The notes beneath the pieces were generated by a model, which had not been told where the DNA came from, ran no database searches, and saw only the letters and a list, made by a program, of their open reading frames with translations. From the NCBI RefSeq assembly GCF_002288925.2, contig NW_022098001.1, forward strand, positions 5,510,543 through 5,574,542: DNA of 64,000 bases, given 5' to 3'. Positions 46,300 to 59,090 of this stretch are shown here, piece by piece. Both the position numbers and the translations under genes were made by a program. Each line of letters opens with the position of its first letter. Positions within the stretch are counted from its first letter, which is position 1. The DNA comes from Delphinapterus leucas. Taxonomy: Eukaryota > Chordata > Mammalia > Artiodactyla > Monodontidae.

Positions 46300-48235
46300 T
46301 TTCAGTCACACACATCTCTGTCCATCTGCTCACTCTTTTTCCTGGTCGTCAACTGTGCCAGCAGAGAGGCCTGTGGTGGGATTCCAAAGCTCCCCAGGAG
46401 GCTTGTTAGCTGGAAGTCCTGCCTGTCCACCTCCTCCAGTTCTTGCATAGAACTCCCAATCTTTAGAACCTCCAGGATGCCTTGAGCAGACCACATGTTT
46501 CTACCGACCATCCTCCCAACACAGAGAAGTGTTTGCAGTCTCAAGGATCAGTGCTGGGAATCAGCTGTCCCTGCAAAGAGCAAAACCATGAAACAACGGG
46601 ATATGAATGAGGTGCAAAGTGAGGGGCCTGGTCTACGGAGGGTGGCTGGGCAGGAAACTCCAGAATCTGGAAGTTGCCTGAGGATGTGCAAAAAGGCAAA
46701 ATAGGCCAGTTATGTGTGGCGCCCTGGCTATCTCCTCTTCACTTTCTTTTGCACATGCCCTTCAATGCTTAGCTCTTCTGCTCAGGGAAGATCTGGATTT
46801 TGTTGCTACCTCTTTCCAGAGGCGGCCAGGTTCAAGGCCATTCCTTTCCCTTTCTCCCAAACAAGCGCAGCCTGCTTTCAGCAGGAGCCCAAGCTCACCA
46901 GCAGCCTGGGTGTCATGGGCTTACTGGGAAACCATTTCACAGGCATCTGAGGAACACTGAGTGTGCACAGTGGCCTGGGCTGCCCACATAATGACAGTTA
47001 GTGGAGCTACCACTCTCCTTACTGTGTGGGGAGCATTCTGAGTGCTAGAATTATCCCTTGCCCAGAGCTACTCAACATCCCAGTCCTGGAGCCCAGATCT
47101 GGCCCCAAAGTCAGGCTCTGTCCTCGACACTTCACCCCTCCTCTTCTGTAGGGGCCTCAGGAAGATGGATCTCTTAACAGGGGCAGTGAAGTCTCTAGAC
47201 TGACAAGGGAATGCCTTAGGGGCCCAGATCCTTGACCTTTGCTGATAATGGTACATAAAGATCACAGGAAAGCCGGGACCTGAGGAGGTTATGGCTGGGA
47301 AGTGACCAGCACCAAAGACACTGGCAGCTCCTTAGATCACCCTGGGGCTGCCTGGCCTGCTGGGAACAAAGCTGGAATACTCTTGATCTAGGGAAATACA
47401 GCCTAAAACAGCCGTTCCCCAGGTGATATAACCAGAGCCTGAACAGGGAGAGAATCACAGGCAGGCAAAGGGCCTGGCCTCTTTGAAGGGGGAGTGCAGC
47501 ATGGAAGGCCCTGGGCAGGGGGGGAGATGGGGGTGGGGCAGGTTGCAGACATGGAGGTCTGACCACGCAAGGCTGAGAACAGCCCTCAGGAGATCCAGAC
47601 TCCTGGGGTTCGCTGGACCCTGCCCGGCTTGCTGGAGGCCCAGTGCAGCCTGGAGCTCTGATGTGCCCACGGACTTCCAGCTGGCATTTCTACACTTTGC
47701 AGCAGCCAACTTGTGCAGCTAGCAGCGTGCCACAAAACAAGTTAGGAAGTTGCAGACGGGTGGCTGACAGAGACAGCTGCCCATCCTCCTGCCCGGAAGC
47801 TCATCTGGTGGGAGCCAGGGTTCATCCACACGTGCCTGGAAGGGAGGGCCCTTGGGCAGCAGGGAGCAGGCCCTGGTTTGATACTGGTGGCCCTTGCCAG
47901 CGGGCAGGGGCACAGATTGGTGAGGCTTTGGGTCCCATAAGGGTGGAACTGGTGACCAGGCATTTCAGGCTCTGTCCTCCACTCTTGGCCTGAAGGTGAC
48001 AGCTCACCCTGTGTCTGGAGAGGCTGGGTGCTTCTTTCGGTGAGGCCTTCAAAGACGGCCAGCTTCTCCCTCCTGGAGAGTCTCGAACCAGAGCCTGTCT
48101 CCAGCCTTTGGAGGCTATGAAACAGTCTCACTTCTGTTTTCAGAGATTCGCTGCTGGAACCGTTCACACCATTCAGCACTCCACAGCCTGGAATGACACA
48201 GAGCGGCCCCTGGCCAAAGGGTCATCACCCCAAGG
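46300..48235. other. Unassigned, moderately GC-rich intergenic sequence
   Basis: No gene or confident repeat. Several overlapping open frames at 46712-48179 on both strands reflect GC content; none resembles a known protein. Confidence 0.4.
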
Positions 48236-48269
48236 GGCCTCGTAGGCAAGTGCGCCCCTGGGAGTCAAG

Positions 48270-48360
48270 CCAGTGTGCGTGTGAGCTCCTGCAATACCAC
48301 TTACTAGTTGAGTGGCCTTGGCCTAGGGAGTGAATCCCTCTGAGGATGAGAATCAGAATT
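48270..48360 (+). repeat. MIR-like fragment
   Basis: 'taccacttactagttgagtg' and the next 'gccttgg' resemble a MIR core. Confidence 0.45.
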
Positions 48361-48644
48361 CCTGATTTCCTCCCTGCCTGCCTGTCCTCCTCAAATAAGT
48401 CACATTCCAGGAGTCCCCAGGCCAGGTGGGTTGGAGGGATAACATGGAGCCTGTGAAGGGATGGAAGTACCCATTGGTCCAGGAGAATCTAGTGTGTGGG
48501 TACCAGGCAGTTAGCATCCGGTGGACCCAGCAGGGATGGCCACCCCTTCACGCCCTGCCCCGCTGAGATGCAGGGCACATCCTGCTGGGCACTCAGCTCC
48601 TGCCTCTGCAGCCAGGCCAGCCCCAGGAGGGACTAATAACAGTA

Positions 48645-48880
48645 ATAGTGATTATAGCCACCACCTGCTGACCCTGACTCTGTGCCCGACACTCTCACAG
48701 GCAATTTATATCTATTACAGACTCATTTAATGCTAACAACAATGGTAACTCATTTAATGCCCTGTACTGTTGGTATCCAATTTATAGATGGTGAAACTGA
48801 GAAGTTAAAGGACTTGTCCAAAGTCACATAGTTGGTAAGTGGCAGTTCTTAGATTCAAACCAAAGCAATCCAGCTTGACT
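48645..48880 (-). repeat. MIR fossil
   Basis: 'gatggtgaaactgagaagtt' and 'cttgtccaaagtcacatagt' are the reversed core. Confidence 0.75.
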
Positions 48881-50555
48881 CAAGAGAGTGCTTTTAAGGA
48901 CTAAGCTGAGGTGTCTCTTAAGGATATAGGCAGCACCGCTGTCAACAGAGGCCAAGTGAAGAATCATGGAGGAGCAGGTTCTGGGGACCCAAGTCCGTTC
49001 CATGTACAGAGCACAGGGCTCTGTCACCATACCACCAGTGTAGAATGGATGCTCTGGAGCCAGGTGGCAGCCAGCAGAGCTAAAGGACAGCCTACCTCTG
49101 GGGCTGGGAAGAAAGAATCCATGGAGAGCTCTTTCCCTGGCTGTTGGGCCCCTCCTGAGCCCCTCCATTGACACTGAGCTCGGTAATTCTGCTCCAAACC
49201 CTGAAATGGAACAGCACAGGCCCCTGACAAAACAGCAAACCCTGGGGAGAATAGCAGCAGAATTAGAGTAACAAATGCCTAACTCTGCGGTGGGAGCTAC
49301 GTAAGCATTAGAATGGAAATTAACCTGGAGAAGAGAAAGATCGAATGGACTTTAGGGACTGGTTTTTTTTTTTTTTTTTTCCATTCCATAGATTGCCTTT
49401 CAGAGAGAAAATTAAACACTAAACAGAAAGCAAATGTTCCAGGGATGAGGGACTCTGCTTTCCCATTGGTAGCCCGAATGCTCAGGCTGGGCCTGCCTCT
49501 GAGGTCCCCATCAGACCCGAAGCCTGGTGCCATGGCCTACGTGTCCTGGCTACCTTCTGCATATACTGTGGATGTCTGGGGTGATGAGGGCATATCTCTA
49601 TATAACTAACCTTCAGTAAAGGGAGTTGAGGCGGGACAGTCATAACGCATCAGCTGAAACTATTAGAGCCACGAATTACTGCCTGGGATGATCCAAGCTC
49701 TAAGGGGAGCTTTTATGAAGCTGCAGAATTCCCAGGGAGTCTGCAGGACTGGGGCATCCCAGCAGAGAAGCAGCAAGCCATTACACTAGTCTCTCCCCAC
49801 TCCTCCCCCACCTCCATTCAGTTCCCGGCCTCTTGCACCCTAATTATTCGTGGGCTGGAGGGTGGTACATGCAGAGGCCTGACTCTCATAATTATATTAA
49901 GAGCTTTTGACAGGACCAAGCTTTCTGGCTTCTATTTCTGTCTTGTTGAAATTCTACTGTGCTGAAATAAATGTGAGGGGAAGGATCCATCAACCCTTTC
50001 TGGAAAACAGGGGAGACAGCAGAGTTTATTGTGCACCCAGCACTCCCGTCCACAGGGAGATTTATGGCTTGTTCTCTTGACTAACAGGAAGATTGCCCAG
50101 ACTGAGGTCAGGTGGCGAGGTGGGAATGTCTCAGTTAAATGTATTGCATTCAGTTTTATGCCAATATCAAATCATAGGGCTGAAAGTGACCTCCAGGGGG
50201 TTTCTGGCCTACCCCTGTTCCTATCTCATGGGCTGGCTCTCTCCTTGCACCCCTGTTCTTGTCTTGACCTGACACGTGGTAGTTTGCCTTGTCAGGTATA
50301 AAAAAGGTTAGCGCTGGCAAAGTCAAGGCCGTTGGCCAGGACCTTCAACTGGCATGTTGGCCAAGGTCCTGACTGCCTTCCATCCCCAGCCACCTGCTTC
50401 TCTGACCTCAAGGGAGTTAGCAGTGTAAGAGCATAATGGCTGACACTGCAGGACTTCTGCAGGGAACAGTGGAGGTGGAGGCATGAGGGTAAAAGGTCAA
50501 GAAAAGCCCCCTGGACAAATATCCACCTGCTCTCCCTGAAGACCCGCACAATAAC
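48881..50555. other. Unassigned intergenic sequence
   Basis: No gene or confident repeat recognised. A T-run lies at 49364-49380. Confidence 0.4.
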
Positions 50556-50790
50556 CAACATTATCAATTATATACCATATGCCAAGCCCTGAGTTCAGCA
50601 CATAACATGGTGTATCTAATTTAAGCCTCATGACAATGCTATGAACTAAGCATTATTAGCCCGTTTTGGAGATGAAGAAGTAGAGGCTCAGAGAGTTTAA
50701 GTAACTTATCCAGTGTCATATGGAGAGTTTCATGATTGGAATTGTATTTATAACTCAGTTTTGAACCCAGACAATCCCAGGTCCTCAGAC
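50556..50790 (-). repeat. MIR fossil
   Basis: 'taccatatgccaagccctga' and 'aagtagaggctcagagagtt' are the reversed MIR. Confidence 0.8.
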
Positions 50791-50894
50791 CAGCTCCTTT
50801 TATTATTATTTTGCTTTATTCATTAGCAAGTTTTGCACCCGTGCGTGAGTAAGTCACATCATGAGAATCTGTCTCATTTTCTTCATCTGGGGCC

Positions 50895-51055
50895 ACATGA
50901 GCACAGACTCTGGACTCGGACCTGTGTCTCTGCCACTACTTGCTCTGTGACTTTGGCACCTCACAGGGTCTGCTTTCTGTCATCCAAATAGAGCTAGTAC
51001 CTCCCACATGATAATGTTGCCAAGCACGTAATAGATGCTCAATAAACGGTGTCGT
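50895..51055 (+). repeat. MIR fossil
   Basis: 'gtgactttggcacctcacag' to 'aatagatgctcaataaac' follow the forward MIR order. Confidence 0.65.
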
Positions 51056-51059
51056 TTAC

Positions 51060-52255
51060 CATTATTATCAATAATAATATCTTTAATTCAGTCTTATTTA
51101 ATCGTCCGGCTCCAACAAGAGGGATGACGCTCTTGTACTTTATGCATTTATTTAAATGGATCTATTTAACCATTAGATGGTGGCTTCATTTGAATGGAAG
51201 CCTCTAAAGCCAGGGGCTCTCATAATTTTCTGTGAAGCCCACTCTCTCCCATTTCCTCATCTTCACAGCACCCGCCTTGTAATATTTATCAATTGGGCCC
51301 AGATTAGGTCACAGAAGGGCTGAAACTACTGACAAGCATGTGTATGAATGCAATCAGTCCAAACAAATATCCACAAGGAAACCCACCAAAATCAAGGTGA
51401 ATTCATTCTAACAACTTTCGAGTAGGAAAAAAAAAAACAAAGAAAGGGTTGGAAAGACTAGGCCCACTGGCTTTGACTAAATGCTTCACTTTGGCCTGGA
51501 TGTTTTGTCCTCAGGCAAAGCCCGCAAACACTTCTGGCTGAATCTCTGCACTTCCCGGGTTCTGCAGCTATGTCGTACGAAAAGGAAATGGTTTCTCCGA
51601 AAACCCAATAACCCGCCTCCCGCTGTCCTGCCTATAGCGTATCAGGCAAGCACCTATATAGGCAGGAAGGGAGAAGACAGCAAGCAGAAATGAAGACGTT
51701 CCTCTTTAAGTGTATGAGGTCAGGTGTAGCTCCTAGAAAATCAAAATCAGGTCTTTGGAAGAAACCTCATTCCAGCACAGATGGTCTTGACTGACAAGCC
51801 CAGCCAGCCTTTAGAGTGAGAGTTGAGACAAAGCTAAAGTAACAGGACCTTCCACCAAGGTAAGAGGTTGTATTTCAAGGGGAAAAGATGTTTTAAACCT
51901 GCATATTCATACTCAAACCACTGGGCTCCCTTTGCCTTTCTTTTTTTCTTCTATTAGATTCATTTTTCTAAGGTCTACAGCAATTATCTTGAAAGGGAAA
52001 TTTTAAAACACTGCACCTTGCTCATGGTCAGGGGGCAATGATTTTTTTTGTTTTTTCTGAATTGGATCACCCATTTTGTATTTATTCATCCCTCTTGCCT
52101 CCACGTCTCTCTCTCCCCAGCTCTGGGACAGGCCCAGAGACAATCACTCCCACGAGGAGCCATCTCTGAGTCTGCATCACTCTCTAGCTCCATCCCATTC
52201 TCATCCCTCTATGTCAGTGCTGGTGGGGAGATCTCAGGGCTGATACCCAAAGGCT
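51060..52255. other. Unassigned intergenic sequence
   Basis: No gene or confident repeat recognised. Confidence 0.4.
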
Positions 52256-52259
52256 AGAA

Positions 52260-52470
52260 GGCACAGGGTGCACTCACATGCCTGGGTTTGTATCCTGGCT
52301 CCCCGCTTAGAGCTGTTTGAGCTTGGGCAAGTTACTTAACGTCTCTGGGCTTCAGTTTCCTCATTGGTAAAATGAGGAATGAGAACTAGGGCAATTAAGA
52401 CAAAGCGTGCTTCCAACAGTGCCCAGCACGTGAGAAGTACTGGGTGAGTGGCATCTATTTTTAATAGCCA
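52260..52470 (+). repeat. MIR fossil
   Basis: 'gcttgggcaagttacttaac' and 'cagtttcctcattggtaaaa' are near-consensus MIR. Confidence 0.85.
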
Positions 52471-52474
52471 TTAT

Positions 52475-54555
52475 TAGCCATAGATTCATAATATAATCTC
52501 ATAGATCTCTCTACTCACATCATCCCAGAGACTATCTGTGGTCATCTAGGATGATACCCTTTGGACACAAGAGCTGGGCATTGCACACCACACCATGTGT
52601 ACACACCACACAGTGTGTGCACACCACAGAGAGCGGTTTCCTGAGCCCAGAGAGGCACCTTTGCTCAACCAAGTGAGGGCCAGGACTGGAGATCAGGTGG
52701 CCTCACCCTCAGGCCGAAGTTTCCTAGTCAGCCTAAGATTTAAAAACTTTGGCAGAAGAAGAATCACTCTCGAGACTCAAATCACATGAAGCTGAGCCTG
52801 GGTGCGTGTGTTGTGCTCAAATGAAGCAGCTTATGACGTGGGTATTCAATTGCTATAACCTAAATTTAAGCACGCAAAACGTCAAGTTATCTCACTATTT
52901 TGCTTCAGTTAAAAAAAAAAAAGATTTAGATTTATGATTGGATGTTACAAGAACTGCTGCTTCATTTCAAATCCTGGCAGGTCCCTCCAAAGAAGCAATT
53001 GACTAAGATGTCACTTCCTGAGCTGAAGGTCAGTGTGTTGGCCCTGGAGTGAACATCGGTGCACCAGCGATAAGAGCCAAGTGCTCTCTCCTGCCATTTT
53101 CGGGTGAGGTTGGGGGGAGGCCTTGAGGCTCCAGCTGCTCCTGGCACCACCTATGCTCCCCATATGGCCGCCAGCCCCCTCCGCTGCGCCCCTCCCACAG
53201 AGTGCTGCCACAGAGCTCCACAGGGCATGTCTGTAAGACCTGGGATGCTGCATGCCCTTGCCCTCAGACCCTTGGCAAAAGTGTACCCATCTGAAAGGGC
53301 TCCCCTGGACTTAGTGCTGGGGCCTAAGGGACAGTGCCTGGCTTTGGGATCCCGAGTCACTTTTAAATGTCCTTTCAATGTCTGGGAATTCAAGAAGGTA
53401 CCAGGGTAGGTTAAATATGTTTCTCCTGGTTTATGTGTTCTTGGGTAACAACCTTTCAAAACATCCCTTTTCCTTATCAAATGTCTGATAAGAAAACTTC
53501 CAGATGGCTAAAAATCCTCTTTAAATAGACAAAGGAAATGGGACCTGGGAGCATTTTTTATTCACTTTCTAACCAGGTCTGGTTACCCCCTCTGTCTGGT
53601 ATAGATAAGCAAACATTTACTTCTTTGTAACTTAGAGCCAAGAGGGCAGAACTCTTGTGTATCTGGTGCTTTCACAGCTCGAGTAAGAGTACTGTCGATC
53701 ATAAATTGTCACCGGCTCCCCAACCCCAAGAGCTGCACCAAAGACCACCTGATCTAAAGCCATCCCTGATCAATTGCCATTTCATCTCCCCATCTTAATT
53801 CTCAGCACGACTCCCCCAAAGTTTTCTTGTTTGTTTGTTTATCTACGGTCTCCAGAGCACAAGAACGTAAACTCCTGACGTCAACCTTGACCACAGCTGT
53901 GTCCACGGAGCCCAGAACAGTGAGTTGTTCAACACTCAAGGCTCTTTACTGTGTTAACCCTTGTTATGCAGGAGAGGCCAGGAAACAAGTGGAGAACCAG
54001 AAGAGGAAGGAAAGACCCATGGGGTAGGGGAACATCTGGATATCCCCCAAGTAAAGGAAGCTGTTTCCAGGAGAAATCCAAGGAAGGAAAAATCCAGAGC
54101 CTGATGACAATGTGGAGGTAGGAGAGGCTAGAAGGGCTGGCTTCCTTCCTTCTGCATTGCTGGACCTACAGGAATAAACAAGAGTTTCAAGTCTCAACGG
54201 AGCTTTTCAGTCACGCTTCTTCTTCAGCAAGATGCCTGATGTTCACGTGATCCTCTTTCACATCCTCTGAGCCCATAAATAGTCTCAAACCAGCTGCTGG
54301 AATCCATCCTTCCATCTGCTCCCATCGCCCCTCATCATAGCCACAGGTGCTGTGGCATCAAAGGTCACACTGGACAGTGTTGGGAGCGTAACCCTGTGGG
54401 TGGCCATGCCACCTACCTAAACTGAGAAGATGGCTCCATGGACTTCACACACTGAGATGTAAGTCAAGGAAGAGCCCACAGAGTGGGGGAGGGAGTTAGG
54501 CCTGGGGACAGTGCTCAGGAGCATTGCCAGATGCAGCCAGGAGGGGCTTTGAGCA
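52475..54555. other. Unassigned intergenic sequence with a short CA/CACC-rich patch
   Basis: At 52578-52632 'cacaccacac' and 'gtgtacacacc'-like units repeat imperfectly. The remainder shows nothing recognised. Confidence 0.4.
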
Positions 54556-54557
54556 GT

Positions 54558-54955
54558 GGGTTGGTCAGCTCAGGCTGCAGAACAAAATACCGTAGACTCG
54601 GTGGCTTAAACAACAGAAATTTATTTCTCAGTTCTGGAGGAAGGAAGTCCAAGATCAGGTGCCAACAGGTTTGGTTTCTTCTGAGACCTCTGTCCTTGGC
54701 TCACAGATGGCCACCTTCTCACTGTGTCCTCACAAGGTCTTTCCTCTGTGCATGCACCTCTCTGGTGTTTCTCTGTGTGTCCAAGTTTCCTCATTTTATA
54801 TGGACATCAGTCATATTGAATTATAGCCCATCCTATTGGCCTCATTTTAACTTAATCACCTCTCTAAAGGCTCTATCTCCAATCACATTCAGAAGTACTG
54901 AGGGTTAGCATTCAACGTATGAATTTAGGGAGGACACAATTAGCCCATAATAAGC
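54558..54955 (-). mobile_element. MLT1-like LTR, reverse
   Basis: 'ggtggcttaaacaacagaaa', 'ggacatcagtcatattgaat' and 'cctcattttaacttaatcac' are a clear reversed MLT1. The element is nearly complete and has no attached viral genes. Confidence 0.85.
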
Positions 54956-55090
54956 AGTGTAGGAGCATGGAACCATGGGCACCACTGGCTTTGGAGGTTT
55001 GAAAGGATGGGAGGTGGAAAAGAAAGAGGCAGTAGCAATTAGAACCAAGGGTGAAGTCCGGAGTTTAAAACCACCAGTTAGAATTGGGAT

Positions 55091-55390
55091 TATGTTACGG
55101 GTTGACTTGTTCCCCCTCCCTCCCCCAAATATCTTGAAATCCTATCCTCTAGAACCCCAGAATGTGGCCTTATTTGGACGTAGCATCTTTACACAGGTAA
55201 TCAAGTTAAAATGAGGTTATTAGGGTGGGTCCTAATCAAATGTGACCGATGTCCTTATAAAAAGGGGAAATTTGGACACAGAGAGACACACAGAGAAGGA
55301 AGATGATGTGAACGTGGAGGACTAGAAGGAGCAGTCTACGAGCCAAGGAATGCCAAAAATTGCCAGCAAACTCCCAGAAGCCATGTAGAC
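55091..55390 (+). mobile_element. MLT1-like LTR, forward
   Basis: 'tgttacgggttgacttgttc' at the left, then 'gaatgtggccttatttggac', 'gttattagggtgggtcctaa' and 'tccttataaaaaggggaaat' in forward order. Truncated at the right. Forms an inverted pair with 54558-54955. Confidence 0.85.
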
Positions 55391-55469
55391 AAGTAAGGAT
55401 TCCCCTACAGTTTTCAAAGGGAGCATTGTTTTTTGACCTCATAATCTAGATATTATTTTTTATAACATC

Positions 55470-56640
55470 ATTGTAAGATTTTTCCAAATTCAGAATTTTA
55501 AAAAAATTTTACCTACTTTCTTGTATCTCAGACCTATTGAGGATTCTTTTTTTTTTTCTTCTCTTTCTCTTTCTGTCTCTCTTTATAGTATAGACTTTAG
55601 AATTTCAATTAGTAAGCGTTTGGAGGCCAGCGTCCTCAGTGTTTATCTGAAAATGTCTTTGTTTTGCCTTTGTTCTTGAGAAGTAGTTCTGCTAAGTATA
55701 TCTATCTGGCTTGACAACTATCTTATCTGAGCATACTGAGGATACTGTCTTACAATTTTCTGACTTCCATTGTTGCTGCTAAGTCAGCTGTCAGTCTAAT
55801 TATCACTTGTTTGTGGTTATCTTTCCTTTCTCACTGGCTGTCTTAAAGATGCCTCTGATTTCTGCAGTTTTGCTATGATGTGTCTAAGTACGTTCTTTTG
55901 TCTACCTTCTTCTTAGTTATTCTGCTTGGAAGTCATAGGGCTTCCTGACTGAAGATTTGTGTCTTTCATAGTATTTGGAAAATTTCTCGCTTCTTTCTCT
56001 CTCTCTCTCTCTCTGGGAGAGGAGATATGCTAATCAACTTTTTATTTTAAAACAATTTTAGGTTTACAGAAGCACAAAGATAGTGTAAAGATAGAAGGTA
56101 GTACATATACCCCACACCCAATTTCCCCTATTATTAACATTTTACATTAGTAAGGGGCAGTCTCATTTGCTTTAAAATTCTGCTTCTTACCAGTTCTCTT
56201 TGTCCTCTTCTTCTATAACTCTCATTAGATGTATATTGGCATTTTTACTCTGTCTTAAATGTTTGTTAACCATTCTTTCATATTTTCTATCTCTTTTGAC
56301 ACCTCTTCTTCCATGTAATTTATTTAGACCTATCTTCCAGTTCACCAATTATCTCTTCAGCTGTGTCCAAACTGCTGTTTAACCCATTGATTAGTATTTT
56401 ATATTTCATTTATGATAGTCTTTACTTCTATAAGTTCTACTTGGATATTTTTCAAATTTCATCTGAACATTATCACTTTGATACCTGCTGCTCCTTACTA
56501 GTGTCTTTAATTCCTACTTTGTTTCTTTAAACAGGTTGCATTCTATATTTCATAATCCCAATATCTGAAGTCTTTGTAGTTCTGGTCTTTATTTTTTATT
56601 CTGACTCTTATTCATGAAATATTGTTTCATTTTCTCTTTT
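55470..56640 (-). mobile_element. Old L1-like sequence, reversed, with a CT repeat
   Basis: 'aagtcagctgtcagtctaat', 'tttgctatgatgtgtctaag' and 'attctgcttggaagtcat' resemble an old L1 region I recall. At 56030-56150 there is a second L1 3' end ('caattttaggtttacagaag'). A CT run occupies 55994-56013. Confidence 0.5.
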
Positions 56641-57414
56641 GTAATTTTTTTTTTTTGTAAATGCATATTTGTTGCAACTCTATCAGTGAAAATTAAGGCC
56701 TGGGTTGAGAGCATGACTAGTGTTTGCTTATGCCAAATGGGGGAACGACAGCCAAGAGTCACCTAAGTGACAATTCTTGGGTTGGGAGAGGGGGTTACTT
56801 GTCTAAGGTCAAGACAGACAGTTGTCCCTGTTGTTTGTCTCTGAGTGCCATAATGGTTCCTGCATTTCTAATTTCCCTTTCCTCTGTGGGTGTAACTCTT
56901 TTTAAAACCTATAAATACTTGTGGTGGCCTTTGATCTGCCTCCCCCCTTTGAATCCATCCACCTGGGCACTAATGTTCTAGACCAGTGGGATGCACACAA
57001 TGCCCCCAGGGTTTACTTGCTTCTGTATTGTGCTGACTTACCTTCCTGGATTCCTGCAGCTGTTCTGCACCAGGTCACCACCACAATGCTCTCTAAACCA
57101 CACATAATGTGTATACTTTATATTACAAAACACACCCTAAAATATATAATCATGTACATATTTAAATAACATATATTATATATACATGTTTATGAATATA
57201 TACAACTGAGCAGTTATTATTATGCTGAAGAAGATATGAAGGAGTAGGAAAGAAGGATGAGTTCATTCATACTAGGGCAGCAACAGCAAAATAAGACAGA
57301 CAAGGATTTGCCCAATATATTTACACTCATTAGGTAGGAGCATGAGTGGGATACCTGTTTTAGCATCTGATACCTTGTTAAGGTAAATAAGAAAAGTTTC
57401 ATTAAGAATTCCAG

Positions 57415-57636
57415 GGCTTCCCTGGTGGCGCAGTGGTTGAGAGTCCGCCTGCCGACGCAGGGGGCACGGCTTTGTGCCCCGGTCCGTGAGGATCCCACAT
57501 GCCGTGGAGCGGCTGGGCCCGTGGGCCATGGCCACTGGGCCTGCGCGTCCGGAGCCTGTGCTCTGTGGTGGGAGAGGCCACAACAGTGAGAGGCCCGCGA
57601 ACTGCAAAAAAAAAAAAAAAAAAAGAAAAAGAAAAA
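57415..57636 (+). mobile_element. CHR-2-like SINE
   Basis: Head 'ggcttccctggtggcgcagt', body, and poly(A) at 57606-57624. TSD taagaattccag (57403-57414 and 57637-57648). Confidence 0.95.
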
Positions 57637-57649
57637 TAAGAATTCCAGA

Positions 57650-58835
57650 CATGCCAGCAATAATTTTTGGATGCCATGGTTTCCACACAAGGGAGGGAAG
57701 AGGAAGGCTGGGAGGATGACAGGGCAGCTTCCCTGTGCTACTGACTTTGCCAGCACTTGAGCCCTGGCAGGGAGTTAGAAAAAGCTGATGTTAGCAACCT
57801 CAGGCATATGACTAACAAACATTCCCAACCCTTCTTGATCCACTTCTTAGTTCTCTTTCCAATCACACTCAGCAAAGTTGCACTTTTACCTTCATAGCTC
57901 ATTATCTGCGTTACCATTGTTCCCGTTTCTCTCAAAGTCAGTTTCCAATTCTCAGAATCTCTCTTCTCAGCTCTCCTGACAGCCCTTTTCATAGATACAT
58001 AAATATATTTCTCCTAGTTCTTCTTTAGCTCTGTGTGCCCGGGTGACCAAGGCAACACATGGCTATAGAAGTGACTATCCCTGAAATGGGGTCAGATGAT
58101 GAGAAAGTGAGTGTGTTTAGGCCTCTGATGCCTGGGGATACGATGGCATCCTATCTTTATGTGTGATTTGAAGTCAGCTTGCCTTTGAATGAGACAGGTC
58201 TGAACCATCACTGGTGCCAAAATAAACTCTTTGTTTACTCCAGGCCACTAAGCAACACACATTTAGCTCATCTCTGTTGAGAATGCTGGATCCCTGTGAC
58301 AGTCAAAGAGGCTTCACTTTTGGCAATGAACAGGAGGCGCTGCCATGGTGATGATGCTGCACGACTTTTATTTTCCATTTGTGGCTTCTCAAAGCTGAGG
58401 CCCTGGTGAACTTTTCCTCTCTTTTCTAGGTCATGAAGAGGAAACCTGGATTCTAGATGACTGCAAAGAGGTAAAATATCTCCAAAAGATAAAATTCTTT
58501 ACTTCTTTCCAAAAGATCTTAATAACAGAATGGTGCTGTATTTTGTGAAATCATATTACAAAATGAATTTCGCTATGATGGAGACAAAAACAGACTAACA
58601 ACAATAAAAGCATAGCTTACCTTAAGAGACAAAAATAAAGGTATCCTGTATTGGCCATTTGTAAACTTTTATAAATTCTCTGCTTATGTCATTTTAAAAT
58701 CCTTTTTTTCTTTTAGATTATCTTTTTTTAAAAAATTCACCTTTCTTACTGATCTCCATCTATGCGGATAATAGTCTCCAACTTGGTGGCTTAAAAAAAA
58801 AAAGACTTTTTTCTTTCTTTACTAGAGAAGTTTTC
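57650..58835. other. Unassigned intergenic sequence
   Basis: No gene or confident repeat recognised. Confidence 0.4.
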
Positions 58836-58839
58836 AATT

Positions 58840-59090
58840 TTATAAGCTCAAATCTGTCAATCTTTTTTTTTAATGCCTCCTGAATTTTTTGGGTTTTGTT
58901 TTGTCTTGTTTAGGAAGGCCTTTCTTATCTCAAGATTACAAAGAGATATTCTAATTATCTAGGTTTTCTTTTTACATCTTGATCTTTAATCTACCTGGAA
59001 TTTATTTTTGTGTATGATATGGGATAAGGATCCCACTTAATTTTTTTCCTTTTATGAGTATCCCTCATTGCTCCTTACTGGCCTGTTTGG
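58840..59090 (-). mobile_element. Degenerate L1 ORF2-derived segment, reversed
   Basis: 'tggaatttatttttgtgtat' followed by 'ggataaggatcccactta' resembles the ORF2 region that in younger L1s reads 'ttttgtgtatggtg'. Old. Confidence 0.5.
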
